From positions 6,138,501-6,202,500 of the forward strand of contig NZ_CP125378.1 in the NCBI RefSeq assembly GCF_034008635.1: DNA of 64,000 nucleotides, given 5' to 3'. This document shows, piece by piece, positions 20,960 through 30,398 of the stretch (the first letter of the stretch is position 1; each line of letters begins with the position of its first letter). A program made the translations under genes and the position numbers. A model generated the notes under the pieces. It searched no databases. It was not told the origin of the DNA and saw only the letters and a list, made by a program, of their open reading frames with translations. This stretch comes from Pseudomonas sp. P8_229 (GTDB taxonomy: Bacteria > Pseudomonadota > Gammaproteobacteria > Pseudomonadales > Pseudomonadaceae).

Positions 20960-21478
20960 ATGACCCTCACGATTCGCCCCGCACGGGCTACTGATGCATC
21001 CGCCCTCCCCGCCATCGAACGCTCGGCCGCCGAGCTGTTTCGCGTAGATCCTGCCCTCGCCTGGCTCGCCGACAGTGACGTGGCAAGCGCCGCACAACAC
21101 CGCCAGGCCATCGAACAGGCCCACGTCTGGGTTGCCGAAAGCGCGACCGCGCAACTCGCAGGATTTATCCGCGCGCTGGACGTCGGCAACCAACTGCACA
21201 TTGAAGAACTGTCGGTCAGCCAGGCGTTTCAGGGCCAGGGCGCGGGCCGCCGGCTGGTGATGGCCGCGATTGAGCATGCGCGCCACCGGCAGATGCGCGC
21301 CGTGACCCTGACCACGTTTCGCGATGTGCCGTGGAATGCGCCTTTTTATCAGCGGATGGGCTTTGTCGTGGCTGCGCCGGGTGAGCTTGAGGCGCACTTG
21401 ATCGAGGCACTGCAAAAGGAAGTCGAGCACGGCTTTGCCGCCGAGCGACGCTGCGCAATGCGCCTGCGCCTGCTCTGA
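20960..21478 (+). CDS. GNAT family N-acetyltransferase
   Basis: A 172-residue GNAT protein that transfers an acetyl group from acetyl-CoA to an unknown amine. The acetyl-CoA binding loop is QAFQGQGAGRRLVMAAIEHA, preceded by the beta strand LHIEELSVS, and motif B is VPWNAPFYQRMGFVV. The start codon is 15 bases after an inverted repeat and has no strong ribosome site. It stands alone in the same direction as the arn operon but beyond the operon hairpin, so a functional link is not supported. Confidence 0.85.
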   Translation: MTLTIRPARATDASALPAIERSAAELFRVDPALAWLADSDVASAAQHRQAIEQAHVWVAESATAQLAGFIRALDVGNQLHIEELSVSQAFQGQGAGRRLVMAAIEHARHRQMRAVTLTTFRDVPWNAPFYQRMGFVVAAPGELEAHLIEALQKEVEHGFAAERRCAMRLRLL

Positions 21479-21492
21479 AAACACTACAGATG

Positions 21493-21590
21493 CCCCCTGT
21501 GGGAGCGAGCTTGCTCGCGAAGACGATGTGACTGTCGACACTTCTTTGACTGAACAGACGCCTTCGCGAGCAAGCTCACTCCCCCAGGGG
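21493..21590. repeat. REPIN, GTGGGAGCGAGCTTGCTCGCGA type
   Basis: Two REP arms in inverted orientation (21498-21522 and 21561-21586) separated by about 40 bases, with extra complementary C5/G4 ends. It lies between the GNAT and MFS genes. Confidence 0.9.
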
Positions 21591-21634
21591 ATTTACGGTG
21601 TGCCAGGTTGACCGTTGAGCGGGACCCGGTGAGG

Positions 21635-22861
21635 ATGGCCACGCCAACCCGCGCATTTTGCAATAAGGACATTGACCCCTTCGTGGCCACTTACTCCCGC
21701 CTGATCCGCCGACTGATGATCACCTCGCTGAGCATCGTCATCAGCCGTGCCCTGATCAGTCCGCTGCTGACTCTATTCCTCAGTAACAAGCTGGGCCTCA
21801 ACCCGCAGGACGTCGGTCTGTTGCTGGGCATCGCAGTGTTCAGTGCCACGCTGTTTTCGCTGTATGGCGGCTACATCATCGATCGGCTCGACAAGCGCCG
21901 GCTATTGATTCTGACCATGCTTTCCAGCGGGGTTGGCCTGATCCTGCTGACCTTCGCGCAGAATCTGTACCTGGTCACACTGGTGCTGATCATCAGCGAG
22001 ACCGCGTCGGCGCTGTTCCTGATCTGCTCCAAGGCGATCCTCAGTGAAAACCTGCCGGTTGGCCAGCGGGTGAAAGCGTTCTCGTTGAACTACACGCTGA
22101 CCAACATTGGTTACGCCGTCGGCCCAATGATTGGCGTGGTGATTGCCGGAGTCTGGCCCTCGGCGCCGTTTATCGTTGCGGGCCTGATTGCCAGTGGCAG
22201 CATTTTCCTGTTGCTGGGCGTCTCCCGCCAGGTCAGTCCGGTGTCGCTGGGCAGCCCGCCACAGAGTTTCCTGAACACCCTGATCATCCTGAAAAACGAC
22301 CGCACGATGATCCTGTTTACCCTCGGCTGCCTGCTCAGCACTCTGGTTCACGGGCGCTTCACCCTGTACCTGTCGCAATACCTGCTGGCGACCCACACCC
22401 AACAACAGACGCTCGACACCATGGCCGCCCTGCTCGCCTGCAACGCGATCACCGTGATCCTGTTGCAATACCAGATCGGTCGTTTCCTCAAGCGCGAACA
22501 CCTGCGGTTCTGGATTGCCGGCGGCACCGCGTTGTTCATCGTCGGCCTGATCGGCTTCAGCCTGGCGGACAGCCTCGTCGGCTGGTGCGTGGCGATGTTC
22601 ATCTTCACCTTGGGCGAGATGATCATTTACCCGGCGGATTTCCTGTTTGTCGACACGCTGGCCCCGGAAGAACTGCGCGGCAGCTACTACGGTGCGCAGA
22701 ATCTGGCCGCACTGGGCGGCGCCGTGAGTCCGGTGATGTGCGGGTTCCTGCTGATGCACACGCCGGCGCCGAGCATGTTCTACGCCTTGAGCGCCCTGGC
22801 CGCCCTCGGCGGGTATTTATGTTTTGTCAGCGGACGGCGCGTGGCGATAATTCAAAAATAA
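21635..22861 (+). CDS. MFS transporter
   Basis: Major facilitator with about twelve membrane segments in roughly 400 residues. The loop between helices 2 and 3 reads YGGYIIDRLDKRRLLIL, the family motif G-x-x-x-D-R-x-x-R-R, and LNYTLTNIGYAVGPMIGVVI is the helix 5 motif typical of drug exporters. The substrate is not predictable; the closest general resemblance is to YdeE/MdtH-like exporters. The start is uncertain: ATG 21635 has GAGG almost touching it, TTG 21608 and GTG 21680 are in frame, and the first helix begins near residue 20 from 21635. It follows a REPIN and precedes a possible small RNA. Confidence 0.85.
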   Translation: MATPTRAFCNKDIDPFVATYSRLIRRLMITSLSIVISRALISPLLTLFLSNKLGLNPQDVGLLLGIAVFSATLFSLYGGYIIDRLDKRRLLILTMLSSGVGLILLTFAQNLYLVTLVLIISETASALFLICSKAILSENLPVGQRVKAFSLNYTLTNIGYAVGPMIGVVIAGVWPSAPFIVAGLIASGSIFLLLGVSRQVSPVSLGSPPQSFLNTLIILKNDRTMILFTLGCLLSTLVHGRFTLYLSQYLLATHTQQQTLDTMAALLACNAITVILLQYQIGRFLKREHLRFWIAGGTALFIVGLIGFSLADSLVGWCVAMFIFTLGEMIIYPADFLFVDTLAPEELRGSYYGAQNLAALGGAVSPVMCGFLLMHTPAPSMFYALSALAALGGYLCFVSGRRVAIIQK

Positions 22862-22920
22862 TGCACTGAAGCAGCATCAATATGAATTTGTCAGCATCGA
22901 CATTGCACGGCACACTGTGC

Positions 22921-22984
22921 GCGTTCCTCCCCCAATAGTTGGAACGCTTCGAGGACTTTCCGAAACGGACAAGTCCTTTTTTTT
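22921..22984 (+). ncRNA. Candidate small RNA or attenuator: C-rich hairpin plus intrinsic terminator
   Basis: Two hairpins lie in tandem in the gap before the HPP gene. The first pairs GCGTTCC (22921-22927) with GGAACGC (22941-22947) and exposes a C-rich loop with CTCCCCCAAT. The second is an intrinsic terminator: AGGACTT (22952-22958) pairs with AAGTCCT (22971-22977) around an inner CCG-AAA-CGG stem, followed by T7. A promoter guess is TTGTCA (22888-22893) with CACACT (22911-22916), which is weak. The layout resembles Hfq-type sRNAs such as ErsA of Pseudomonas, from memory only. It may simply terminate the MFS gene or attenuate the HPP gene. Confidence 0.45.
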
Positions 22985-23015
22985 GCCTCGAATTTACTGC
23001 AAGGACCCGATTCAC

Positions 23016-23711
23016 ATGCTCGCTCGCTGGTTGCCCGCCGCCATCAACACCCGCCCCACCGAATGGAGCCGCGCTGCCATCGGCATGGCTTTGGGCACGC
23101 TGTTCAGCGTCTGGGCGTGCAGTCAGGTGTTCGGCCATGAAGTGGCGTATCACCTGATCGGGCCACTGGGCGCCTCGGCGGTGTTGCTGTTCGCCGTGTC
23201 CTCCGGCGCGCTTGCGCAACCGTGGTCGATCATCGGCGGCTACCTGTGCGCCAGCGTTGTCGCACTGCTCGTGGCCCACGTCCTCGGCCGCACCCTGGGC
23301 AGTGCGTGTCTGGCGGCAGGCATGGCGCTGATCCTGATGTGCTGGCTGCGCTGCCTGCACCCACCGGCCGGCGCGCTCGCGCTGACCCTGGTGCTGGCCG
23401 ATCCCGCCACCATCGCCATGGACTGGAAAGCCATGGAGCCAGTGATGTTGGCCGCTTCGTGCATGCTGCTCAGCGCTTTGGCCTACAACAACCTGACGCG
23501 CATCCGCTACCCGAAACGCCCAGCTGAGCCTGCGCCACCTGTAGCACCGGTCGATAGCCAGGCAATTACCGCCGAGGACCTGAAGTTGGCGCTGGCGGAT
23601 ATGGAAGCCTTCATCGACGTGACGCCTGAGGATCTGGAGCAACTGATTCACGCGAGCGAGCTGCACGCCAAACGGCGCAGTATCAGTGAAGTCCTGTCAC
23701 AACGTACCTGA
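23016..23711 (+). CDS. HPP family integral membrane protein
   Basis: A 231-residue HPP family protein. Four to five hydrophobic helices include the namesake motif LHPPAGALALTLVLADP near residue 112; a cytoplasmic tail of about 70 residues follows (EDLKLALADMEAFIDVTPEDLEQLI). Some HPP proteins in plants and cyanobacteria take part in nitrite transport, but the family is mostly uncharacterised. The ATG at 23016 has AAGGA ten bases upstream; longer upstream frames would run through a terminator hairpin and are rejected. If that hairpin is read in cis, expression may be attenuated. Confidence 0.85.
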   Translation: MLARWLPAAINTRPTEWSRAAIGMALGTLFSVWACSQVFGHEVAYHLIGPLGASAVLLFAVSSGALAQPWSIIGGYLCASVVALLVAHVLGRTLGSACLAAGMALILMCWLRCLHPPAGALALTLVLADPATIAMDWKAMEPVMLAASCMLLSALAYNNLTRIRYPKRPAEPAPPVAPVDSQAITAEDLKLALADMEAFIDVTPEDLEQLIHASELHAKRRSISEVLSQRT

Positions 23712-23725
23712 CAATCGCGCTTCTC

Positions 23726-23856
23726 TGTGGCGAGGGGGCTTGCCCCCGTTGACTCGCGAAGCGCCCCATAACTGCTCGCGGTTTCCTTGTGGCTCAACCG
23801 ACTCAGCGAATTTGCGACGGCTGCGCCGCCGAACGGGGGCAAGCCCCCTCGCCACA
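23726..23856. repeat. REPIN, GTGGCGAGGGGGCTTGCCCCC type
   Basis: An inverted pair of REP arms, TGTGGCGAGGGGGCTTGCCC (23726 on) and its complement ending at 23856, separated by about 80 bases. This subtype differs from the GAGCGAGCTTGCTCGC type seen elsewhere in the window. The remaining 140 bases to the next gene carry a possible promoter (TTGTAC, 18 bases, TACGAT near 23913-23942) and a palindrome GCAAATTTGC. Confidence 0.88.
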
Positions 23857-23996
23857 ACAGGGTCGGTGCTCAATGCAAAAACGCAGACAGCCTGTGCACA
23901 TATCCCCGTTGTACACGGCAAATTTGCACTGTTACGATCCATCAACGCTCGCGCGCGAGCTTCTCGAATAAAGACAATAAAAGCAGGGAGTTAGTG

Positions 23997-25103
23997 ATGA
24001 CTGCTCAGGCTTCATCCCCGCGGACCCCGTCCATGGATGCCACGCAAAACGAAGTGCTGGCCGAGGTTCGCAATCACATCGGTCACCTGACCCTCAACCG
24101 CCCCGCCGGTCTCAACGCCATCACCCTCGACATGGTTCGTCAGTTGCAGCAGCAGCTCGACGCCTGGACCACGGACCCTGGCGTGCGTGCCGTGGTGTTG
24201 CGCGGTGCCGGAGAAAAGGCGTTCTGCGCCGGCGGCGATATCCGTTCCCTGTACGACAGCTTCAAAAGCGGCGACACACTGCATGAAGACTTCTTCGTCG
24301 AGGAATACGCCCTCGACCTGACGATTCACCACTACCGCAAACCGGTGCTGGCGTTGATGGACGGCTTCGTCCTCGGTGGCGGCATGGGTCTGGTGCAAGG
24401 CGCGGATCTGCGTGTGGTCACCGAGAAGAGCCGTCTGGCGATGCCGGAAGTGGCCATCGGGTATTTCCCGGATGTCGGCGGCAGCTATTTCCTCTCGCGG
24501 ATTCCCGGGGAACTGGGGATTTATCTGGGCGTCAGCGGCGTGCAGATTCGCGCGGCCGATGCGCTGTATTGCGGGCTGGCCGACTGGTATGTCGACAGCA
24601 GCAAACTGGCGAGCGTGGACGAGCAACTCGATCACCTGGAGTGGCACGACACACCGCTCAAGGACCTGCAGAGCCTGCTCGCGAAAAACGGCGTGCAGAC
24701 CCTGGCCGATGCACCACTGCAGAAACTGCGCCCGGTCATCGACCACTTCTTCGCCCTGCCGGACGTGCCGAGCATCGTCGAGCAACTGCGCGTGGTCACG
24801 GTCGCCGACAGCCACGCGTGGGCCACCGCCACTGCCGACCTGCTGGAGACCCGCTCACCGCTGGCAATGGCGGTGACCCTGGAGATGCTCCGGCGCGGCC
24901 GGCAACTGAGCCTGGAACACTGCTTCGCCCTCGAACTGCATCTGGATCGCCAGTGGTTCGAGCGCGGCGACCTGATCGAAGGCGTACGCGCCCTGTTGAT
25001 TGACAAAGACAAGACACCACGCTGGAACCCGCCGACCCTCGCTGCGCTGGACGCCGAGCACGTCGCGAGTTTCTTCCACGGGTTTGATGAGAGCGGGAAC
25101 TGA
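23997..25103 (+). CDS. 3-hydroxyisobutyryl-CoA hydrolase (enoyl-CoA hydratase family)
   Basis: A 368-residue crotonase-fold protein, longer than ordinary hydratases (about 260) and matching HIBCH-type hydrolases. It shows GEKAFCAGGDIRSLYD (oxyanion-hole loop), MDGFVLGGGMGLVQGADLRVV and PEVAIGYFPDVGGSYFLSR with the Glu and Asp of hydrolases, and an extra C-terminal region (LDRQWFERGDLIEGVRALLIDKD). It should release 3-hydroxyisobutyrate from its CoA ester in valine catabolism. AGCAGGGAG precedes the ATG at 23997. It is followed after three bases by an acyl-CoA dehydrogenase, which would supply the upstream step. Confidence 0.88.
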   Translation: MTAQASSPRTPSMDATQNEVLAEVRNHIGHLTLNRPAGLNAITLDMVRQLQQQLDAWTTDPGVRAVVLRGAGEKAFCAGGDIRSLYDSFKSGDTLHEDFFVEEYALDLTIHHYRKPVLALMDGFVLGGGMGLVQGADLRVVTEKSRLAMPEVAIGYFPDVGGSYFLSRIPGELGIYLGVSGVQIRAADALYCGLADWYVDSSKLASVDEQLDHLEWHDTPLKDLQSLLAKNGVQTLADAPLQKLRPVIDHFFALPDVPSIVEQLRVVTVADSHAWATATADLLETRSPLAMAVTLEMLRRGRQLSLEHCFALELHLDRQWFERGDLIEGVRALLIDKDKTPRWNPPTLAALDAEHVASFFHGFDESGN

Positions 25104-25106
25104 GCC

Positions 25107-26258
25107 ATGCACGATCTCGAACTGACTGAAGAACAAGTGATGATCCGCGACATGGCCCGGGACTTTGCCCGTGGCGAAATCGCGCCCCATGCGCAAGCCT
25201 GGGAAAAGGCCGGCTGGATCGACGACGCGCTGGTAGCGAAGATGGGCGAACTGGGCCTGCTGGGCATGGTGGTGCCCGAGGAATGGGGCGGCACTTACGT
25301 CGATTACGTGGCGTACGCCTTGGCCGTGGAAGAGATTTCTGCCGGCGACGGCGCGACCGGCGCGTTCATGAGCATCCACAACTCGGTGGGCTGCGGCCCG
25401 GTAATGAACTACGGCAGCGAAGAGCAGAAACAGACCTGGCTGGCCGATCTCGCCAGCGGTCAGGTAATCGGCTGTTTCTGCCTGACCGAACCGCAGGCCG
25501 GCTCCGAAGCGCACAACCTGCGCACCCGCGCCGAACTGCGCGACGGCCAGTGGGTGATCAACGGCGCCAAGCAATTCGTCAGCAATGGCAAACGGGCGAA
25601 ACTGGCGATCGTGTTTGCGGTGACCGACCCGGATCTGGGCAAGAAAGGCATTTCCGCGTTCCTGGTGCCCACCGCTACTGCGGGTTTCATCGTCGATCGT
25701 ACCGAACACAAAATGGGTATCCGCGCCTCCGACACCTGTGCGGTGACGCTGAACAACTGCAGCATTCCCCAGGCCAACCTGCTCGGCGAGCGCGGCAAGG
25801 GCCTGGCGATTGCCCTGTCCAACCTCGAAGGCGGACGTATCGGCATCGCCGCGCAAGCCTTGGGCATCGCCCGGGCGGCGTTCGACGCGGCGCTGGTGTA
25901 TTCCCGTGATCGCATCCAGTTCGGCAAGCCGATCAACGAACACCAGAGCATCGCCAACCTGCTGGCCGACATGCACATGCAAATCAACGCGGCGCGCTTG
26001 ATGATCCTGCACGCGGCGCGCCTGCGCACGGCGGGCAAACCGTGTCTGTCGGAGGCTTCACAGGCCAAACTGTTCGCGTCGGAAATGGCCGAAAAGGTCT
26101 GCTCCTCGGCGATTCAGATTCATGGCGGGTATGGGTATCTGGAGGATTATCCGGTCGAGAAGTACTACCGCGATGCGCGGATTACCCAGATCTACGAAGG
26201 CTCGAGCGAAATTCAGCGGATGGTGATTGCGCGTGAGCTGAAGAACTACCAGCTCTAA
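25107..26258 (+). CDS. Acyl-CoA dehydrogenase, isobutyryl-CoA type
   Basis: A 383-residue FAD-dependent acyl-CoA dehydrogenase. FAD and substrate motifs are [13 protein letters not shown] and the C-terminal [34 protein letters not shown], where the catalytic Glu of short-chain enzymes lies in YEGSSE. Pairing with a 3-hydroxyisobutyryl-CoA hydrolase points to isobutyryl-CoA oxidation in valine breakdown; this is inference from context. It is paralogous to the interrupted dehydrogenase at 27148-28275 and shows Gln-bearing [14 protein letters not shown] where that gene has a stop. It ends just before a REPIN that separates it from a convergent operon. Confidence 0.9.
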   Translation: MHDLELTEEQVMIRDMARDFARGEIAPHAQAWEKAGWIDDALVAKMGELGLLGMVVPEEWGGTYVDYVAYALAVEEISAGDGATGAFMSIHNSVGCGPVMNYGSEEQKQTWLADLASGQVIGCFCLTEPQAGSEAHNLRTRAELRDGQWVINGAKQFVSNGKRAKLAIVFAVTDPDLGKKGISAFLVPTATAGFIVDRTEHKMGIRASDTCAVTLNNCSIPQANLLGERGKGLAIALSNLEGGRIGIAAQALGIARAAFDAALVYSRDRIQFGKPINEHQSIANLLADMHMQINAARLMILHAARLRTAGKPCLSEASQAKLFASEMAEKVCSSAIQIHGGYGYLEDYPVEKYYRDARITQIYEGSSEIQRMVIARELKNYQL

Positions 26259-26261
26259 AAG

Positions 26262-26338
26262 CATCGCGAGCAGGCTCACTCCTACATTGGATCTGTGTCG
26301 TACACAAATCTCCTGTAGGAGTGAGCCTGCTCGCGATG
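26262..26338. repeat. REPIN between convergent catabolic operons
   Basis: CATCGCGAGCAGGCTCACTC begins at 26262, and its complement ends at 26338. Arms point the opposite way to most copies in the window, with the conserved CTCACTCCTACA ends facing inward. It sits three bases after one stop codon and 21 before the facing one, so it probably acts as the shared 3' structure. Confidence 0.9.
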
Positions 26339-26358
26339 AGGTCAGCCCAGGCGCTGCT

Positions 26359-27132
26359 TTATTTGCCCTGAAACTCCGGCGCCCGTTTGGCCACAAACGC
26401 CGCCATGCCTTCCTTCTGATCCTGCGTGGCAAACGCCGCATGGAACACCCGGCGTTCAAAGCGCACACCTTCAGTCAGGTTGACCTCAAAGGCGCGGTTG
26501 ACGCTTTCCTTGACCATCATGGCAATCGGCAGCGATTTACTGGCGATCACGGCGGCGACTTTCAGCGCTTCGTCCAGCAACTCATCGCTCGGCACGATCC
26601 GCGCAACGATGCCGCAACGCTCGGCTTCGACTGCATCGATCAGGCGCCCGCTCAGGCACATCTCCATGGCCTTGGCCTTGCCCACAGCGCGGGTCAGGCG
26701 TTGGGTGCCGCCCATGCCCGGCAGCACGCCGAGGTTGATTTCCGGTTGACCGAATTTGGCATTGTCGCCGGCCAGAATGAAGTCGCACATCAACGCCAGT
26801 TCACAGCCGCCACCGAGGGCGAAGCCATTGACCGCCGCGATGATCGGCTTGCGTCGGTTGGCCACGCGGTCGCTGTCGCTGAACAGATCATCCATGTAGA
26901 TCTGCGGGTAGGTCAGCTCGGCCATTTCCTTGATGTCGGCACCGGCGGCGAAGGCTTTTTTCGAGCCGGTAATGACGATGCAACCGATGTTCGCATCCGC
27001 TTCCAGGCCATCGAGGGCGTGGTTCACTTCGCTGACCAGTTGCGCGTTCAGGGCGTTCAGCGCCTGCGGGCGGTTCAGGGTGATCAGGCCGACGCGGCCG
27101 TGGTTTTCCAGCAGAATCGTTTCGTAAGTCAT
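26359..27132 (-). CDS. Enoyl-CoA hydratase
   Basis: A 257-residue crotonase. The two catalytic Glu residues are in [20 protein letters not shown] (GxPE-type) and [16 protein letters not shown]; the oxyanion loop is [15 protein letters not shown]. It adds water to 2-enoyl-CoA, plausibly tiglyl-CoA or crotonyl-CoA. The ATG at 27132 is preceded by AAGGA; an in-frame TTG six bases upstream is less likely. It is the last gene of a minus-strand operon with dehydrogenase, thiolase, SDR and CoA ligase genes. Confidence 0.9.
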   Translation of the reverse strand: MTYETILLENHGRVGLITLNRPQALNALNAQLVSEVNHALDGLEADANIGCIVITGSKKAFAAGADIKEMAELTYPQIYMDDLFSDSDRVANRRKPIIAAVNGFALGGGCELALMCDFILAGDNAKFGQPEINLGVLPGMGGTQRLTRAVGKAKAMEMCLSGRLIDAVEAERCGIVARIVPSDELLDEALKVAAVIASKSLPIAMMVKESVNRAFEVNLTEGVRFERRVFHAAFATQDQKEGMAAFVAKRAPEFQGK

Positions 27133-27147
27133 GGGCAAGATTCCTTG

Positions 27148-28275
27148 TCAGAGATTGCGCGAAATAACCATGCGCTGAATGTCGCTGGTGCCTTCGTAGA
27201 TCTGGCAGACGCGCACGTCGCGGTAGATCCGTTCCAGCGGGAAGTCATTGAGATAACCGTAACCGCCCAGCGTCTGCAACGCCATCGAGCAGACCTTCTC
27301 GGCCATTTCCGAGGCGAACAGTTTGGCCATCGAGGCCTCGACCAGCGCGGGTTGACCGCTGTCACGCAGGGCGGCGGCGTAATGCACCATTTGCCGGGCG
27401 ACGGCGATCTGCGTCGCCATGTCGGCAAGGCGGAAGGCCACGGCCTGGTGCTCGATGATCGGTTTGCCAAAGGTGTCGCGCTCACGGGCGTAATCGCGGG
27501 CCGCTTCAAACGCAGCGCGGGCCATGCCCACCGATTACGAGGCGATACCAACCCGTCCGCCTTCAAGGTTGGCCAGGGCGATCCTGTAGCCTTCGCCCTC
27601 TTCGCCCAAGCGGTTGGCGACCGGCACTTTCACGTCTTCAAAGAGGATCTGGCAGGTGTCCGAGGCGTGCTGGCCGAGTTTGTCTTCGACCCGAGCGACT
27701 TTGTAGCCCGGCGAATCGGTGGGCACGATGAACGCGGTAATGCCACGTTTGCCGGCGCTCGGGTCGGTCACCGCAAACACAATCACGATCCCGGCGTTCT
27801 GCCCGGAGGTGATGAATTGCTTGCAGCCATTGAGCACGTAGTGATCGCCTTCCAGGCGTGCGCGGGTTTTCAGGCTGCTGGCGTCAGATCCGGCCTGTGG
27901 CTCGGTCAAGGCGAAAGCCCCGAGCATGGCACCGCTGGCCAGTGGCTTGAGGAAACGTTCGCGTTGGTCGTCGTTGCCGAACTTGAGGATCGGCACGCAC
28001 CCCACCGAATTGTGCACGCTCATGATGGTCGAGCAGGCACCGTCGCCGGCGGCGATTTCTTCCAGGGCCATGGCATAGGCCAGGTAACCGGTGTCACAGC
28101 CGCCCCACTGCTCCGGCACCAGCATGCCGAAAAAGCCCAGCCCGGCCATCTCGCCGATGGCTTCCTTGGGGAAACGGTGCTCGCGATCCCACTCGGCGGC
28201 GAACGGCTTCAGCCGTTCCTCGGCGAACTGCCGGGCCATATCGCGGATCTGGGTTTGGTCTTCGTTGGGAATCAT
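27148..28275 (-). pseudogene. Short-chain acyl-CoA dehydrogenase interrupted by one stop codon
   Basis: Read from ATG 28275 (AAGGA eight bases upstream) the frame gives 246 residues of a normal acyl-CoA dehydrogenase ([30 protein letters not shown]), then TAA at 27535-27537, then continues in the same frame for about 127 residues to the usual C-terminus ([34 protein letters not shown] with the catalytic Glu). The paralogue 2 kb away has [14 protein letters not shown] at the same place, so CAA (Gln) to TAA is the simplest change. The gene otherwise looks intact and lies in frame with its operon. A sequencing error or very recent inactivation is likely; the N-terminal piece lacks the catalytic base and should not work. 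Confidence 0.88.
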
Positions 28276-28311
28276 GGTGAATCCTTAAATTAAGTCGCAC
28301 CGCATACCCTT

Positions 28312-28400
28312 TGTAGGAGTGAGCCTGCTCGCGATGGCGGTGTGTCATAGACATAAATGTTGACTGACACGACGCTATCGCGAGCAGGCTCACTCCTACA
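28312..28400. repeat. REPIN inside the catabolic operon
   Basis: TGTAGGAGTGAGCCTGCTCGCGAT starts at 28312 and the inverse arm ends at 28400. It fills most of the gap between the thiolase and the acyl-CoA dehydrogenase of the minus-strand operon, so it is probably carried on the polycistronic mRNA. Confidence 0.9.
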
Positions 28401-28415
28401 GGGGGATTGCGTGGA

Positions 28416-29609
28416 TCAATAGACGCATTCCACGGCCATGGCCGTGGCTTCACCGCCGCCGATGCAGATTGCCGCAATCCCGCGTTTCAGGCCTTTCTGG
28501 CGCAGGGCCGAGAGCAAGGTCACCAGAATTCGCGCACCCGAGGCGCCGATCGGATGGCCAAGCGCGCAGGCGCCGCCATGCACGTTGAGTTTGTCGTGGG
28601 GGATTTCCAGATGGCTCATCGCGGCCATCGCCACCACGGCGAACGCTTCGTTGATCTCAAACAGATCGACCTGATCCAGCGCCCAGCCGGTCTTTTTCAC
28701 CAGTTTCTTGATTGCGCCAATCGGCGCCACCGGGAACAGGCCCGGGGTGTCGGCAAACGCCGAGTGACCATGAATCACCGCCAGCGGCTTCAGGCCGAGT
28801 TTGTGTGCCTGCGACTGGCGCATCAGCACCAGTGCCGCCGCGCCGTCGGAGATCGAGCTGGAGTTGGCCGCCGTCACGGTACCGCCTTCGCGGAACGCCG
28901 GTTTCAGCGAAGCAACCTTGTCCAGCTTGGCTTTCGGCGGCTGCTCGTCGTTGCTGATCAGCAGTTGTTCCTTGCCGACGGTCACCGTCAGCGGCACGAT
29001 CTCGGCCTTGAAGCTGCCGTCCTTGATCGCCTGCTGGGCGCGGGTGGTCGAGGCGATGGCAAAGGCGTCCTGCGCTTCGCGGCTGAAGTCGTTGGTTTCG
29101 GCACAGTCTTCGGCGAAGGTGCCCATCAGGCGACCCTTGTCGTAGGCGTCTTCGAGGCCGTCGAGGAACATCGAGTCGAGCACTCGGCCATGGCCCATGC
29201 GGTAACCGGCGCGGGCACGGTCCAGCAGGTACGGCGAGTTGGACATGCTTTCCATGCCGCCGGCGATCACCACATCGGCACTGCCTGCGATCAGCATGTC
29301 GTGGGCAAGAATGGTGGTTTCCATGCCCGAACCGCACATCTTGTTGACTGTCGTGCAACGGGTGGATTTGTCCAGCCCGGCGCCGAGTGCCGCTTGCCGC
29401 GCCGGGGCCTGACCGAGGCCTGCCGGCAATACGCAACCGAACAGCACTTCGTCGACCGCGTCGCTGGCAACCCCGGCGCGTTCCACTGCAGCCTTGATCG
29501 CGGCAGCGCCGAGTTGTGGTGCAGTGAGGCTTTTCAGTTCGCCCTGAAAACCGCCCATCGGGGTGCGGACGGCGCTGACAATAACAATCGGATCGTTGGA
29601 AATAGTCAT
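28416..29609 (-). CDS. Acetyl-CoA C-acyltransferase (thiolase)
   Basis: A 397-residue thiolase. The acylated Cys is in [12 protein letters not shown], the His in [15 protein letters not shown], and the second Cys in [13 protein letters not shown]; the N-terminus has [14 protein letters not shown]. It cleaves acetoacetyl-CoA or 2-methylacetoacetyl-CoA. GGAGG precedes the ATG. It lies 12 bases after the SDR gene, in operon order CoA ligase, SDR, thiolase, dehydrogenase, hydratase, which resembles a P. putida cluster for short-chain and isoleucine-derived acyl-CoAs. Confidence 0.92.
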   Translation of the reverse strand: MTISNDPIVIVSAVRTPMGGFQGELKSLTAPQLGAAAIKAAVERAGVASDAVDEVLFGCVLPAGLGQAPARQAALGAGLDKSTRCTTVNKMCGSGMETTILAHDMLIAGSADVVIAGGMESMSNSPYLLDRARAGYRMGHGRVLDSMFLDGLEDAYDKGRLMGTFAEDCAETNDFSREAQDAFAIASTTRAQQAIKDGSFKAEIVPLTVTVGKEQLLISNDEQPPKAKLDKVASLKPAFREGGTVTAANSSSISDGAAALVLMRQSQAHKLGLKPLAVIHGHSAFADTPGLFPVAPIGAIKKLVKKTGWALDQVDLFEINEAFAVVAMAAMSHLEIPHDKLNVHGGACALGHPIGASGARILVTLLSALRQKGLKRGIAAICIGGGEATAMAVECVY

Positions 29610-29621
29610 GACAAATCCTCC

Positions 29622-30383
29622 TTACTTGGCGGCCATGCGCAAGGCGCCGTCGAGACGGATCACCTCACCGTTGAGCATGCTGTTTTCGATGATATGCCGA
29701 ACCAGCGCGGCGTACTCGGCCGGTTTGCCCAGGCGCGGCGGGAACGGCACGCCGGCAGCCAGCGACTCACGGACTTCCGGGGTCATGCCGGCCATCATCG
29801 GGGTTTCGAAAATGCCCGGGGCGATGGTCATCACGCGGATGCCGAAGCGCGCCAGTTCACGGGCGGCCGGCAGGGTCAGGCTGGCGATTGCGCCTTTGGA
29901 GGCGGAATACGCCGCCTGGCCGATCTGGCCGTCGAACGCCGCCACCGACGCGGTGTTGATGATCACCCCGCGCTCGCCATCGGCATTCGCTTCGCTCTCG
30001 GCGATGGCCGCCGCTGCCAGGCGCAGCATATTGAAGCTGCCGATCAGATTGACGTTGATCACCTGAGCAAAACTGGACAATGCATGCGGGCCGTTTTTGC
30101 CGAGGATCTTCTCGCCCCGGACGACGCCGGCGCAGTTGACCAGGCCGTTGAGGCTGCCAAAGGCTTTGACAGTCGCCTGCACCGCGGCCTCGGCGGCAGC
30201 TTCATTGCTGATATCGGCCACCACACTGTGCGCGCCAAGGCGCTGGGCCTGGGCGGCAACGGCTTCGGCGTTCATGTCCACCAGCATCACTTTGGCGCCG
30301 GCGTTGACCAGCAGTTCAGCGGTGGCCGCACCCAGGCCGGACGCGCCGCCAGTGACGATAAAAACCTTGTTCTCGATCTGCAT
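29622..30383 (-). CDS. 3-hydroxyacyl-CoA dehydrogenase type II (HSD10-like SDR)
   Basis: A 253-residue short-chain dehydrogenase. NAD motif [15 protein letters not shown], acidic selector VDMN favouring NAD, NNAG-equivalent NCAGV, catalytic Ser in [11 protein letters not shown] and Tyr-x-x-x-Lys in YSASKGA. The C-terminus ([30 protein letters not shown]) is characteristic of type II 3-hydroxyacyl-CoA dehydrogenase, which oxidises 2-methyl-3-hydroxybutyryl-CoA in isoleucine catabolism. It sits 12 bases upstream of the thiolase that would use its product. Confidence 0.92.
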   Translation of the reverse strand: MQIENKVFIVTGGASGLGAATAELLVNAGAKVMLVDMNAEAVAAQAQRLGAHSVVADISNEAAAEAAVQATVKAFGSLNGLVNCAGVVRGEKILGKNGPHALSSFAQVINVNLIGSFNMLRLAAAAIAESEANADGERGVIINTASVAAFDGQIGQAAYSASKGAIASLTLPAARELARFGIRVMTIAPGIFETPMMAGMTPEVRESLAAGVPFPPRLGKPAEYAALVRHIIENSMLNGEVIRLDGALRMAAK

Positions 30384-30398
30384 GACTGACTTCCTGAT

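Noticed and set aside
23787..23996. N-terminal extension of the 3-hydroxyisobutyryl-CoA hydrolase
   Set aside because: The extra 70 residues are translated REPIN and promoter sequence; ATG 23997 has a strong ribosome site.
26287..30389. Two very long plus-strand open frames (about 660 codons each) opposite the acyl-CoA operon
   Set aside because: They mirror well-identified hydratase, dehydrogenase, thiolase and SDR genes, cross REPINs, and show no domain; third-position GC bias makes such frames common.
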